The notes: a model not told the origin generated them from the sequence alone. A stretch of 64,000 nucleotides of DNA from Lewinellaceae bacterium SD302 (GCA_002591745.1 PDLQ01000023.1:31050-95049), one strand, 5' to 3'. Positions 43,189 to 52,751 are shown, counted from the first letter of the stretch. Numbers and translations: made by a program.

Positions 43189-45708
43189 ATGAATGCGTCG
43201 GTTGCCGATAGAAAAGAGCAATTCTTCCTAACACAAATCAATAAAAGCGAAAAAAAGGGTATGAAAACAGGCATGGGAAAATCAAGCCGCAACCTTGCCA
43301 AAACCTCCTTTACCCTTGCGGGGATCAAGGGGGCTTACCCTGTGGCAAAATTACTTCGCGATCATAACAAAGGTAAGGAAATTTATTGTAAAGGGCCGGG
43401 AGCATTAGCTCTTGCGCTAAATTTGGCTAGCGCCACCGCTCGGGTGGGTGAGAAAGTTCTTTTCGTTTCACCATCCAACTTGCGGGAGCCCCTAAGGAGC
43501 ATTCTGAACAAATTAAATGGTACATATTCAAGAATAGAGACCTCCGGTAACGCGAATCGTCAAAGATGGCTAAACCATGCGACCACCAAGATTTTCTCAA
43601 CCCAAATTGCCGCTGAGACCGCTGGCCTGTACCTCGCCGCCGCCCGCCACCCGGAATCGGAACTATTGGATCGTCAATTGGCGCTCGGGGAATTGGAATT
43701 CAGCGCCGAGGCTTACCTGAACTACCGCGAGCAGATTCGGTTGACCCAAAAACTCTACCTCCGGGTCGGCTACCTGGCCCCTGCTTTTCAGGAACTCAAC
43801 GCCGGCATCTTTCGTCATCAGGAATTAGAGGACGCACGGGATTTCATCCATGGAAAACTAAACGACTTCATCCAAAAAGCAGAAGCACTTGGCGCAGAGA
43901 TGGCAGCAGCGACCAATTCTTTCCTGCGTTCACGACGGTCAGCAATGGCTCGCCAGGAAAGAGAACTGCGTGGCTTTCTGGAAAACTGGGAGTCGGCCAT
44001 CACACAATGGAATACTGACGCAAGATCCGGCCACGGTAGCAGAAAACACAAAAAGTCCAGGGCCGAACAAGTATTGTCCACTCACCGGCAAATTCAGCAG
44101 GCATTTAACCAGCATCCTCCCTTTGGCTTCGAGTGGCCGCCGGTAAAGACAAAACTGACCCCAACCCTTAGTGAAACGACTTACCAACAATTCAAAACTG
44201 CCCTGAACGAGTGGTTAGAAGGGCAGCGACAACAACTAAGGGAAGAACAGATCGCTCTAAACGCCGCGACCGACCCGAACGGACGTCATAAATGGGACGA
44301 CTTTTCCAACCGCCTCAACGAATTATTGGAACACATTAATAATTCAGGTCTGTTACAGCGCCCTGTCTCGGGATCGGCCAATACGATTAGCCGGCAGCAA
44401 AAGGTCGTGGAGCAGCTTCTGGAAAAGTTTCGGGTTCTTCAACAACTTCTTCCCGAACTGCCGGCTTTCTTCCGCTGGCAACGGCACTGGTTTAGCCTGG
44501 CGGCCGAATTACGCAGGATAGTAAGCCCATTACTGGTATTTCCTGATGCCTCCTGGCCAGATGCCTTTGCCGCCTGGTATTTCGAGAATGGCCTGACTGA
44601 AAAAAGCGGAAGACCACCCTTCTCGTTACCGTCCGTCCCATCAGCCGCTCTAAAGTCTTCTACCGCTTCCCTAGATAACGCGATAACGTTCGCAACACCA
44701 CAAAATTTACCAAATGAAAATTTTGAACTGGTAATAAATCTTACGGGCGAGCAACTTGATCTTGCCTCACCAGCGATTACCTTACTGCTCTACCCTCCCC
44801 AAAACCAGAATGGGCGAGCCGATCTGTTAACGAAAGAACCAGTTATTCCGGTTCATTACGTTTCAAGTTACGGAAGTTATTTACCTGGTCAAGCCTTCGT
44901 TCAATCATGGACCTCGTCACGATTTCCAGACTGGTCAACCAAGCTTTACCCCAAATCCCTGGCCAAGGCAAGTGAACTGCAACGTGATTTTTTCGGGCAA
45001 GTATCTACTGGCCTGGAGCAAATATTAGAACAAGCGCATTACGCACTCTTTGTGCAGGAAAGTCCGGAAACCGAGCCCGTGGCCTGGGCGCCCGAGCATT
45101 TCTTGACCGAGCGATTCCACGCAGCCCAACTGATCATTCCCGGTCTTATAGCGGCCAAACCAGAAATGACGCAGATACTACCCAAAATCTGGGCGACTGC
45201 TGAAAAAATTTCCTTCCTCACCAACGCTAGCTCCGATGACTTGACAGAAGCCTTGCTCTCCGACGGATTCAACGCCGCTTTCGCCCTGGCGGCAAGCCTT
45301 CGGGCCATCGAGTCTATCGAAGACCGTGACGAAACTGGCTGGCTGGCCATCGCTGCGGAATGCAGAAAAAGGCAGATAGCACCCTTACAACAAGCCAGTC
45401 CTTTGATTCGGGAACTGGTGCCGCGTCTGGCGCCCAGATTAACTGGTACCCACCTGAGTGCCCACGTGGGTTGGCGCGATCTCTTCCTTCCCCTGGTCAT
45501 TCAATTATCGGACGGCAAAAAATGGGTCGTACTACCCGACGACCTCATCCCCGGCGCAGACACCACTGGCGTAGAATCGGATCGGCGACGAGAACTGGAA
45601 GCTGCCGGATTCAACCTCACCCATATCCTAACGGAGGATATCCTGACTGACGTAGAAGCAGCGCTGGATCGCCTGGCGTCCAGGGTTCTCAAGCGAGCAA
45701 CTGAATAA
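43189..45708 (+). CDS. large hypothetical protein, probably a degenerate SF1-helicase-like protein
   Basis: The protein has 839 residues from ATG 43189; ATG 43261 is an alternative. Residues 47-110 align by eye with the start of DNA2/NAM7-type helicases: KEIYCKGPGALALALN sits where VQGPPGTGKS is expected, then GEKVLFVSPSN matches motif Ia. The Walker A Lys-Ser is gone. NFELVINLTGEQ (about 520) could be the decayed DEAS box. A long coiled-coil region fills about residues 190-400. The C-terminus (LPLVIQLSDGKKWVVLPDD to EAALDRLASRVL) looks like the nuclease-like tail of such helicases. It is convergent with a real helicase gene 9 bp away. An inactive helicase relative is inference; ATP binding is not supported by the sequence. 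Confidence 0.55.
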   Translation: MNASVADRKEQFFLTQINKSEKKGMKTGMGKSSRNLAKTSFTLAGIKGAYPVAKLLRDHNKGKEIYCKGPGALALALNLASATARVGEKVLFVSPSNLREPLRSILNKLNGTYSRIETSGNANRQRWLNHATTKIFSTQIAAETAGLYLAAARHPESELLDRQLALGELEFSAEAYLNYREQIRLTQKLYLRVGYLAPAFQELNAGIFRHQELEDARDFIHGKLNDFIQKAEALGAEMAAATNSFLRSRRSAMARQERELRGFLENWESAITQWNTDARSGHGSRKHKKSRAEQVLSTHRQIQQAFNQHPPFGFEWPPVKTKLTPTLSETTYQQFKTALNEWLEGQRQQLREEQIALNAATDPNGRHKWDDFSNRLNELLEHINNSGLLQRPVSGSANTISRQQKVVEQLLEKFRVLQQLLPELPAFFRWQRHWFSLAAELRRIVSPLLVFPDASWPDAFAAWYFENGLTEKSGRPPFSLPSVPSAALKSSTASLDNAITFATPQNLPNENFELVINLTGEQLDLASPAITLLLYPPQNQNGRADLLTKEPVIPVHYVSSYGSYLPGQAFVQSWTSSRFPDWSTKLYPKSLAKASELQRDFFGQVSTGLEQILEQAHYALFVQESPETEPVAWAPEHFLTERFHAAQLIIPGLIAAKPEMTQILPKIWATAEKISFLTNASSDDLTEALLSDGFNAAFALAASLRAIESIEDRDETGWLAIAAECRKRQIAPLQQASPLIRELVPRLAPRLTGTHLSAHVGWRDLFLPLVIQLSDGKKWVVLPDDLIPGADTTGVESDRRRELEAAGFNLTHILTEDILTDVEAALDRLASRVLKRATE

Positions 45709-45717
45709 GGCATCTCA

Positions 45718-48183
45718 TCAGCCAAGACTGGCCAACACCATATTCAGAATGCCCCGATCGTATTTTTGATCCATTTTATGATATAGATCATTCATACTTA
45801 TTTCCGGTTCCAGCTCGATGGCCGCTCTTACTCTTCGTAAAGTTTCGGCTTCAAGCACATCTGCAGCGTCCACTTCCTTTTCTTTGACCCAAAAGGACAG
45901 GTGGGTATAGATTGTACTTTCCTTCAGCCCCCGTGCCAAAGCAATTTCCCGGACATCCCGGCCAGTCTGGTAAAGCTGAAGCGTCTGGTAACGGGTATCG
46001 ACCTTACCGAGCCCTTTTTCGCTGCCGCCAGAGCCGACCAGGTCAGCAGCCTGAGGGTTTTCCTCCAGATATTTTTTCACGATACCGATGATGGCCGCAC
46101 CATAATCCTGGTAACGTTTTTTGCCGAACTTGGGCACGGCCAACAGGCTCTTTTTCTTGGTCGGCAGTACTTGGGTAATACTCAGCATAGTCGGGTTCGT
46201 CATAACCTGATAAGCCCTCAAACCAAGTGCTTTACTCGTTTTGATTCTCCAGTTGAGTAAACGGATGTAGAGTTCCCGGTTCTTGAGGTTTTGGGGTACG
46301 GCGGATTTTTTATCCGTCACTTCCTGTTTATTGAGATTTTCGAAATCGATGACGGCATCGGCTTTCGTCTTGAGGTAAAGCAGTGGATCAAAACCGTCTT
46401 CCAGCCCCTCAAACAGTTTACGCTTCACGAAAAGCCGTTGTTGCAACTGCCGTTGCCGGTCTTCCACCATCTGCCTCACGGCCTGATTATCCGACATGAT
46501 GGAAAACTCGGCCAGGGCTGGTAATATAGAGCCACGAATGGCGTCGGCAAAGAAAGGAGCCGCTCCGTCTAGTCGTTCTTTTAATTGAGGGTTTTCAGCC
46601 GGTAGCGGAGCCTGACGCAAATACTGCCCGAGATGCGGCAGGAAACGGTTACCATAGTTGACCACTTCGTTGTCTATTTTTTGCAGGATCTCATTGTAGG
46701 CAGCTACCGCCTCGCCCTGGATGGCAGACTGCTGTTCGATCAACGTTCTTTGCAGGTAGAGTGCCATACTTTCGACCCCCGAGAAATTAAACAGCTCCCG
46801 GAGACAGTTGCTCTGAAATTCGTGTTTATCCGCCCGCAGATCTTCGTCGGTAGGGGCGTTGGCCTCGGCTCTTTCGGTGTAGTTACTGACTACCCGATCC
46901 GTTCGCACGCTGGATCCGGATATCTGACTCCGAAGTACGATGCCTGCAAAACTCTTGCAGCGACTCAGCGCTACGTACACCTGACCGTGAGCGAAAGCGG
47001 CAGCTGCGTCGATAATCACCCGGTCAAAGGTCAGCCCCTGGCTTTTATGGATAGTAATAGCCCAGGCCAGTCGTAGTGGATGCTGGGTGTAGGTACCCAG
47101 GCTTTTTTCTTCGATTTCCCTGGTCTTGGGGTCCAGTACGAATTTTCGATTCTCCCAGCTGACGGGCTCAACAAAAATATCCGGCTCATCGGGGCAGGCA
47201 ACACGAATGATCGTACCGTCGACTTCCTTAATGACGCCGATCTTACCGTTGTAAAACTGTCGGTCCGGATAGCTGTCATTGCGGTTAAACATGACCTGGC
47301 TACCGACCTTGAAGGTCAGGTGGGGATCATTGGGATACATCGATGACGGAAAATCGCCGTTAATTTCAGCGGAGAAGGTGTATTCGTCGGCCTTCAATTC
47401 CCCCAGGCGTCGCTGATTGATCTCGTCGGCAGCGGCGTTGTGAGAACTAAGGGTGATGTAATGATCGTCCTCAGCCGGCGCGAAGTCTTTGACATAACGA
47501 GCATTCAACTGCTCCAGCACCGCCGCATCAATACGGTTGTGGCGCACCTTGTTGAGTAACTTGATAAAAGTATCGTCACTCTGGCGGTAGATCTTTTTCA
47601 GCTGGATCGTAGTGGGCGCGGCCTTACGCAAAGCGATACTACTAAAGAAATAGGCCGTATCGTAGTGTGGAGCCATATCACGCCAATCATCGGGCCTTAC
47701 TACGGGTGGCAGTTGATAAAGATCACCGATCATCAGCAGTTGTAAACCACCGAAGGGAAGTTTACTCGCCCGATAACGACGCAGGACGCTGTCGATGGCA
47801 TCCAGAATATCCGCCCTCACCATGCTGATCTCGTCGATGATCAAAAGGTCGAGGCTACGGAACAAGTCGATCTTTTGGCCGGAGAACCGGCGCTTGGGCA
47901 TTTCGGCGGCTATCCGCTCGGGGGTCAGTACGCCGAAGGGTAGCTGGAAGAGGCTGTGGATAGTTACTCCTTTGGCGTTAATGGCTGCCACGCCAGTTGG
48001 GGCCACGACCACCTTGCGCTTAGGAACTTCTTTTCTGACGCGTTGCAGAAAGGTCGTTTTGCCCGTGCCGGCCTTACCCGTCAGGAACAAGTGGCGCTGG
48101 GTTTGGCTCAGATATTCGAAGGCCAGGTCTAATTCAGGGTTGGTTTCCAGGGTCGGCATCGGTGTAAAGATAAGGTTGCCCAT
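45718..48183 (-). CDS. PIF1-like helicase with C-terminal HRDC and HTH domains
   Basis: The protein has 821 residues from ATG 48183; ATG 48159 is a good alternative start. Walker A is GKAGTGKTTF, Walker B is LLIIDEISMVRADILDAID, then MIGDLYQLPPV and the UvrD/RecD C-terminal motif AITIHKSQGLTFDRV. These are PIF1/RecD2-type helicase marks. After about residue 620 comes an HRDC-like segment (LYIRLLNWRIKTSKALGLRAY). The last 110 residues hold a helix-turn-helix (VREIALARGLKESTIYTHL). This combination is common in Bacteroidota and unwinds DNA 5' to 3'. A double palindrome lies 54-86 bp upstream of the start. Confidence 0.92.
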   Translation of the reverse strand: MGNLIFTPMPTLETNPELDLAFEYLSQTQRHLFLTGKAGTGKTTFLQRVRKEVPKRKVVVAPTGVAAINAKGVTIHSLFQLPFGVLTPERIAAEMPKRRFSGQKIDLFRSLDLLIIDEISMVRADILDAIDSVLRRYRASKLPFGGLQLLMIGDLYQLPPVVRPDDWRDMAPHYDTAYFFSSIALRKAAPTTIQLKKIYRQSDDTFIKLLNKVRHNRIDAAVLEQLNARYVKDFAPAEDDHYITLSSHNAAADEINQRRLGELKADEYTFSAEINGDFPSSMYPNDPHLTFKVGSQVMFNRNDSYPDRQFYNGKIGVIKEVDGTIIRVACPDEPDIFVEPVSWENRKFVLDPKTREIEEKSLGTYTQHPLRLAWAITIHKSQGLTFDRVIIDAAAAFAHGQVYVALSRCKSFAGIVLRSQISGSSVRTDRVVSNYTERAEANAPTDEDLRADKHEFQSNCLRELFNFSGVESMALYLQRTLIEQQSAIQGEAVAAYNEILQKIDNEVVNYGNRFLPHLGQYLRQAPLPAENPQLKERLDGAAPFFADAIRGSILPALAEFSIMSDNQAVRQMVEDRQRQLQQRLFVKRKLFEGLEDGFDPLLYLKTKADAVIDFENLNKQEVTDKKSAVPQNLKNRELYIRLLNWRIKTSKALGLRAYQVMTNPTMLSITQVLPTKKKSLLAVPKFGKKRYQDYGAAIIGIVKKYLEENPQAADLVGSGGSEKGLGKVDTRYQTLQLYQTGRDVREIALARGLKESTIYTHLSFWVKEKEVDAADVLEAETLRRVRAAIELEPEISMNDLYHKMDQKYDRGILNMVLASLG

Positions 48184-48236
48184 TCAATTTCGATTTGAAG
48201 CAAAGCAAAGGGAGTTCCTTCACTTTAATCGTCAAT

Positions 48237-48269
48237 TAAACGTTTACTTGCGCTTTTAAACGTTTAAAA
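48237..48269. promoter_or_regulatory. two AAACGTTT palindromes 20 bp apart, candidate operator
   Basis: TAAACGTTTA at 48237-48246 and the perfect 16-bp palindrome TTTTAAACGTTTAAAA at 48254-48269 have centres 20 bp apart, two helical turns. They lie upstream of the helicase gene. Confidence 0.6.
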
Positions 48270-48447
48270 ACGGGTGAAAAGCCCTTATCATTTACTGAAC
48301 CCACCTGGCTAACCACTAAAAAACAATGCCAAAAGATACTGGTAACCGGAAATTTCCGATTCGGTTTGCGCAAATTATAACTGCAAGTATTTTCAAAAGA
48401 AGAAGACATTGAACCCTGAACTCGCAGCGTCGGCTCACCATAAGCAG

Positions 48448-48457
48448 TGCTACTTTG
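48448..48457 (-). repeat. dispersed 10-mer, copy 13
   Basis: It is intergenic; on the motif strand GGGCTGG, core, CTGCTTA. The GGGCTGG flank is shared with copy 1. Confidence 0.8.
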
Positions 48458-48565
48458 CCAGCCCAAATACAGCCAAATGTTTCCTAGCTATGTTGAGTCA
48501 CGAAAAATAATCCAGCAATCAACTTCTTCCTTTTTGCCTACTTTGTCGGGTAATCACCGCTGCTT

Positions 48566-50149
48566 ATGAACCTTAATATTTCTCGTCAGTTCCTGCTACG
48601 CTTTTCGTTCTTGTTCGTCATTCTTATGAATGGCCTGGTATTGAGTGCCCAGCAAACACCGGACCGGGCGGTAGTTTTTAAAGGCGACACGCTGTACTAT
48701 GTTCAAGGCGGGATCGGGACTTTCACCCCCGAACTAAGGGCCGAACGGGTGATGAGTAAGCTGAATAAGCTGGCCAAATTACCCCTGAACGAATTCGACA
48801 ATCTTCGACTGGTTGCGGATGACGGAGGAACGAATATTGTTTACGAGGGCGAAGTGATCGCCAGCGTCACCGAGGCCGACGCGAGGATGGAGGGCGTTAG
48901 CAGCACCGTACTGGCCGAGCGACACCTCAGCACGGTAAAGACTGCTTTGATCAACGATTTCAGCAACAATTCGTTCGCCGAGCTGGCCCAGGACCTGCTG
49001 TTCTTTCTCCTTTCGATCCTGGTTCTTTACTTTATTTTCAGAGGGATCAATTGGTTATTCGATCGCCTCAGGAGCAGACTTCAGCTGATCAATTCCAACG
49101 TGATCTTTCGTCATCAGAAAATAATTACGCTGTTCAACCTCATTAGTCCCGAAGCCGAACGCGGCATCTGGTTGTTTACCTTGCGGATGCTCCGCTTTAC
49201 CGCTTTCGGGGTAGTATTTTATCTTTTCCTCCCCTTCTTATTCAGTCATCTTTCTTTTACCAGGGGGTTTGGCGAGCGACTCTTCGGCTACCTCATCACG
49301 CCGGTGAAATTCGTCTTCGGGGGGCTGATCGGCTATCTGCCGAAATTCCTGTTCATTGTCGTCATTTGCGTAGCGGTACATTATTTGCTCAAGGCGATCT
49401 CTTTCGTAGCTCACGAGATTAAACACGAGAGGTTCCACATTGGCGGATTTTACCCGGACTGGGCAGTTCCTACGGCCAATATCTTTAAAACGATGATCAT
49501 CATATTTACCCTGGTGATCGTTTTCCCCTATCTGCCGGGAGCGGGTTCGGATGCCTTTCAGGGGGTTTCTGTCTTCGTCGGGCTTTTGCTCTCTCTGGGC
49601 TCGGCCGGAGTGATCAGCAACGTGATCTCTGGTGTGATCCTGACCTATATGCGGCCCTTCCAGGTAGGCGACCGCGTCAAGATCGCCGATACCGTCGGAG
49701 ACGTACTGAGTAAGAACCTGCTGGTAACAAAGATCAAAACTCTCAAGAACGAGGAAAGCAGCCTGCCCAACTCTCTTTTGCTGAGCGGCGGCATCATCAA
49801 CTACACAAGAATGGCGGCCAAGGAGGGTCTCATTCTGCACACTACGGTCACCATCGGGTACGATGTTCCCTGGCAGCAGGTCCACGAGCTTTTGCTGAAC
49901 GCGGCGGCCAACACCGAACATTTGAAGAAGGAGCCGGTGCCATTCATTTTGCAAAAATCACTGGACGACTGGTACGTTGCCTACGAGCTCAATGCCTACA
50001 CTGGCGCCAGTCACCAATCTCCCCGTATTTACTCTCAGCTACACGCTAACATCCAGAATGAATTCAATCGTGCCGGCGTAGAGATCATGTCTCCTCACTA
50101 TCGGGCTAATCGTGACGGAAATGCGTCCACCGTCATCCCACCGAGCTAA
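48566..50149 (+). CDS. MscS-family mechanosensitive ion channel
   Basis: This 527-residue protein has a signal peptide (to about residue 30, VLSAQ) and a periplasmic domain of about 110 residues. Membrane helices lie near residues 145-165, 210-235 and 255-285, followed by a pair including LLSLGSAGVISNVISGVI, which is the pore-lining helix of MscS with its Gly/Ala pattern. The cytoplasmic beta domain begins MRPFQVGDRVKIADTVGDV and continues with LPNSLLLSG. It opens on membrane tension to release solutes. The large N-terminal part is longer than in E. coli MscS. Its 3' end overlaps the CYTH gene by 4 bp. Confidence 0.93.
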   Translation: MNLNISRQFLLRFSFLFVILMNGLVLSAQQTPDRAVVFKGDTLYYVQGGIGTFTPELRAERVMSKLNKLAKLPLNEFDNLRLVADDGGTNIVYEGEVIASVTEADARMEGVSSTVLAERHLSTVKTALINDFSNNSFAELAQDLLFFLLSILVLYFIFRGINWLFDRLRSRLQLINSNVIFRHQKIITLFNLISPEAERGIWLFTLRMLRFTAFGVVFYLFLPFLFSHLSFTRGFGERLFGYLITPVKFVFGGLIGYLPKFLFIVVICVAVHYLLKAISFVAHEIKHERFHIGGFYPDWAVPTANIFKTMIIIFTLVIVFPYLPGAGSDAFQGVSVFVGLLLSLGSAGVISNVISGVILTYMRPFQVGDRVKIADTVGDVLSKNLLVTKIKTLKNEESSLPNSLLLSGGIINYTRMAAKEGLILHTTVTIGYDVPWQQVHELLLNAAANTEHLKKEPVPFILQKSLDDWYVAYELNAYTGASHQSPRIYSQLHANIQNEFNRAGVEIMSPHYRANRDGNASTVIPPS

Positions 50150-50595
50150 TTTGCCGCCAGGAAGGAGTTGAAAAACCGGTGATTCGTACTCACCTCCTCC
50201 CCCACCCAATCGGGTAAGTTCACTGTTTGAGCCGAACTTTCAAGTTCCACTTCCGCCAGCACCAGCCCCGAGTGATCGCCGTGGAAAACGTCTACTTCCC
50301 AGACAAGTTCTCCGTAATGTACCAGGTGACGGGTTTTATGGATGATCTTTCCTTCACAAAGCGTCAGCATGGCCAGGGCATCATCTTTCGGAATGTCGTA
50401 TTCGAATTCTGGCCGAACGATGCCTACGCTTTTCCCTTTGATGGTCAGCTTCCCCTTTTCTCTTTTGATACGTACCCTGACCGTTCTCGCAGGCTCCAGA
50501 TTTAGATACCCCTGTCGGAGTTCAAAACTGTCGCTAACGGCGGCACGCCAATTATCGTTGGTAACCAGGAATTTCCTTTCAATTTCTAGAGGCAT
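50146..50595 (-). CDS. CYTH-domain phosphatase (triphosphate tunnel metalloenzyme)
   Basis: This 149-residue single-domain protein begins with the ExExK signature EIERKF. It has alternating charged tunnel strands (TVRVRIKREKGKLTIKGK, PEFEYDIP, KTRHLVHY, WEVDVFHG, LVLAEVELES). Such enzymes cleave inorganic triphosphate or related compounds with a divalent metal. In this size class an adenylate cyclase of class IV is less likely. It is convergent with the MscS gene. Copy 14 of the 10-mer ends 15 bp before the ATG. Confidence 0.93.
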   Translation of the reverse strand: MPLEIERKFLVTNDNWRAAVSDSFELRQGYLNLEPARTVRVRIKREKGKLTIKGKSVGIVRPEFEYDIPKDDALAMLTLCEGKIIHKTRHLVHYGELVWEVDVFHGDHSGLVLAEVELESSAQTVNLPDWVGEEVSTNHRFFNSFLAAN

Positions 50596-50609
50596 ATATT
50601 TTTTGGCTT

Positions 50610-50619
50610 CAAAGTAGCA
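50610..50619 (+). repeat. dispersed 10-mer, copy 14
   Basis: In sense to the CYTH gene it reads TGCTACTTTGAAGCC, 15 bp before the start codon. Confidence 0.8.
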
Positions 50620-50804
50620 AGGTTATCTGTGAACTAACTCTATAGGGCCTGTGATGATCACTTCAGGGAAGGTAGCAAGGCTCTTAGAAATAAAAAGAAC
50701 ATTAATTTGAAGTCCGCTCCAAATCGATGCCAGCAGAATTCGGAATGCTGTTTTCTTTTTCCTATTATGCAATTGTATTCTTATTCACATGAAAAAACTT
50801 ACCG

Positions 50805-52751
50805 ATGTCCAATTGCTACGTCATATTCTATAGCAGTGATAACTACAGTAGCCAAAGCAAACGATTTGACGACCCCATCGAAGTCCCGGATGCCAGCGAT
50901 TATTACTACGATACCGACAGTGATAAAAAGCTAAGCGATTCGATCGATTCGCTAAAGACAGGTAGTCAGGGCTGGCTAACCGTATTCTCGAAAGAGAACT
51001 ACAAAGGGGGGCTAGCCAAATTCTACCCCAATGACAATACCCCCAAGTTGGATGATATTTATCGCTTCGATTCAAACGACAAGGGGATCGGCGACACCAT
51101 CGAAAGCTTTATCCTCTACGACAGTTGCCCCAACTATTTCGATATCGACGACCCGGTGATGACGGGTCAGACCTGGGTTAAACTTTACGGCGACGAAAAT
51201 TACGCAGGCAGCGGATGTAATAATTACCTGCACGGTGCAGGCAATATTCCGGACAACTATTTTATCAACTTGGACAGTAGTAAGTCCGTAGCCATGTTCT
51301 TCGGGGTAAAATCCATTATTACCGGACCCCGAACCTGGCTGGAAATTTATAATGCACTCGATTACGGAGGAGACAAAACCTGTATCGGGCCGGGCCTTTT
51401 CATCGAGGATTTCGACTTATTCAGTTCCAGCAGTAAGCGTTACAGCATAAAGGTATATGACAGCGAGCCGAGCGGCTGGGTCAATTCCTACGAGGAACCG
51501 AGTATCGTGATTGAGATGATGCAATACTCGACTACTTCGAAAATCGAATCGGTCGTTAACGATCTCATCGGTATGATCCCCGAAGTGGGTGACGTCATCG
51601 ACACCCTGATGGATATTTTGTGGCCGTTGGGTCCTGATGGCTCGGAGGTATGGCACGACTTGCAATACTATATCGCTTCCGTAACGCAGGAGCTAATGGA
51701 TGAGATCGCAATTAAGGATCTCAACAACAGGCTAGCGGGCATCCACAACTTACTCACCTATATTCAACAGTTGAATCCCAGTGAGGATCGATTGAACGAT
51801 ATGAAAAACCTGCACGACACGATTATTAACGAACGCTCTAATTTCCTGGGTGGAAATAACCGCACCTTTCCGGAAACGCAGATCGCTTACCAGGTAGCCT
51901 TCAGCACCATCGACCTGTTTACCGGCTGGGCCCTGGCCTACAAATACGAAGAGCTTCGCGGAGAACCGTGCCCCGCCGACAACGAACAGGTTTATATCTC
52001 AGCCCTCGACGGTGACGTTGCTATGTACACACGGATTATTCTGGGCGACGGCACCGATGAGTACCCTGGAAGTGTTGAGGCTGCAGTGGCTTGGCGCATC
52101 AGCCCTGAAATGATCTACAATCAGGGAGATGCCGTTTATGACGCCTACAATGGATTCGTTTATAGCGGAGTCACGGTAGAGGAAGCCCGTAATCAGGTCG
52201 CCGAAGAGTACCGCAAAAAACTGAATCTCTACATAGCTCCCGTGGAATTGTACCAGTACCTTTCTTCCGAAAACATCAGCCAGGGCATTCGCCCCGTTCC
52301 CGTAGTGGAGCAATTTACTACGTCAATGGGAGATCCTAATGCTCAGGGGGCCAGTGGTACTTCTCAGGATGATCTAAACGGCAACACCATTACGGGAGTG
52401 GAAATATATACTGATAGTGCCAATCAATACGTGGTCGGCATTCAGTTCTTTTACAGTGCTCAAGCCAGTGGAGTGCATGGACAGACTACCTCGACCAGTG
52501 TACGCGCTGATTTTGAAGAAGGAGAATTCATCGTCGGATTTTACGGGCGATCGGGTAGCTGGTTAGATCAATTATTCATCAGAACGAATACTGGCAGGGA
52601 TTTCGGCGTTGGTGGCCCGGGCGGAAAACCTTTCTACGTCGCTACTCCCCAGGGAGTCGATGCAGTGCTGATGAGCATCGAGGTAAATACCTGTTATTCA
52701 AGCTACCTATCCGCACTTATCCTGAACTTCGATATTCACACCTACGAATAG
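50805..52751 (+). CDS. predicted toxin: beta/gamma-crystallin, Cry-like pore domain, jacalin lectin
   Basis: This 648-residue protein has no signal peptide or sorting domain. Residues 1-222 hold four crystallin-like repeats with the aromatic-x6-Y-x-G pattern (WLTVFSKENYKGG, WVKLYGDENYAGS, WLEIYNALDYGGD and a weaker first one). Residues about 243-485 look like the helical pore-forming domain of Cry delta-endotoxins, best seen in VVNDLIGMIPEVGDVIDTL and ILWPLGPDGSEVWHDL. Residues 510-630 fit a jacalin-like lectin (ITGVEIYTDSANQYVVGIQF, EFIVGFYGRSGSWLDQL, FGVGGPGGKPF). Pore formation and glycan binding are inferred from these folds. The next gene, 222 bp downstream on the same strand, is a giant helical repeat protein. 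A weak TTAATTTG at 50703 may be the promoter. Confidence 0.68.
   Translation: MSNCYVIFYSSDNYSSQSKRFDDPIEVPDASDYYYDTDSDKKLSDSIDSLKTGSQGWLTVFSKENYKGGLAKFYPNDNTPKLDDIYRFDSNDKGIGDTIESFILYDSCPNYFDIDDPVMTGQTWVKLYGDENYAGSGCNNYLHGAGNIPDNYFINLDSSKSVAMFFGVKSIITGPRTWLEIYNALDYGGDKTCIGPGLFIEDFDLFSSSSKRYSIKVYDSEPSGWVNSYEEPSIVIEMMQYSTTSKIESVVNDLIGMIPEVGDVIDTLMDILWPLGPDGSEVWHDLQYYIASVTQELMDEIAIKDLNNRLAGIHNLLTYIQQLNPSEDRLNDMKNLHDTIINERSNFLGGNNRTFPETQIAYQVAFSTIDLFTGWALAYKYEELRGEPCPADNEQVYISALDGDVAMYTRIILGDGTDEYPGSVEAAVAWRISPEMIYNQGDAVYDAYNGFVYSGVTVEEARNQVAEEYRKKLNLYIAPVELYQYLSSENISQGIRPVPVVEQFTTSMGDPNAQGASGTSQDDLNGNTITGVEIYTDSANQYVVGIQFFYSAQASGVHGQTTSTSVRADFEEGEFIVGFYGRSGSWLDQLFIRTNTGRDFGVGGPGGKPFYVATPQGVDAVLMSIEVNTCYSSYLSALILNFDIHTYE

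Larger units (their letters stand above)
48184..48565. other. 382-bp region between divergent helicase and MscS genes
   Basis: It holds the two palindromes at 48237-48269, copy 13 of the 10-mer and, 20-26 bp before the MscS ATG, CCTACTTTGT, which may be a degenerate -7 box (48539-48548). No gene is supported. Confidence 0.6.
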
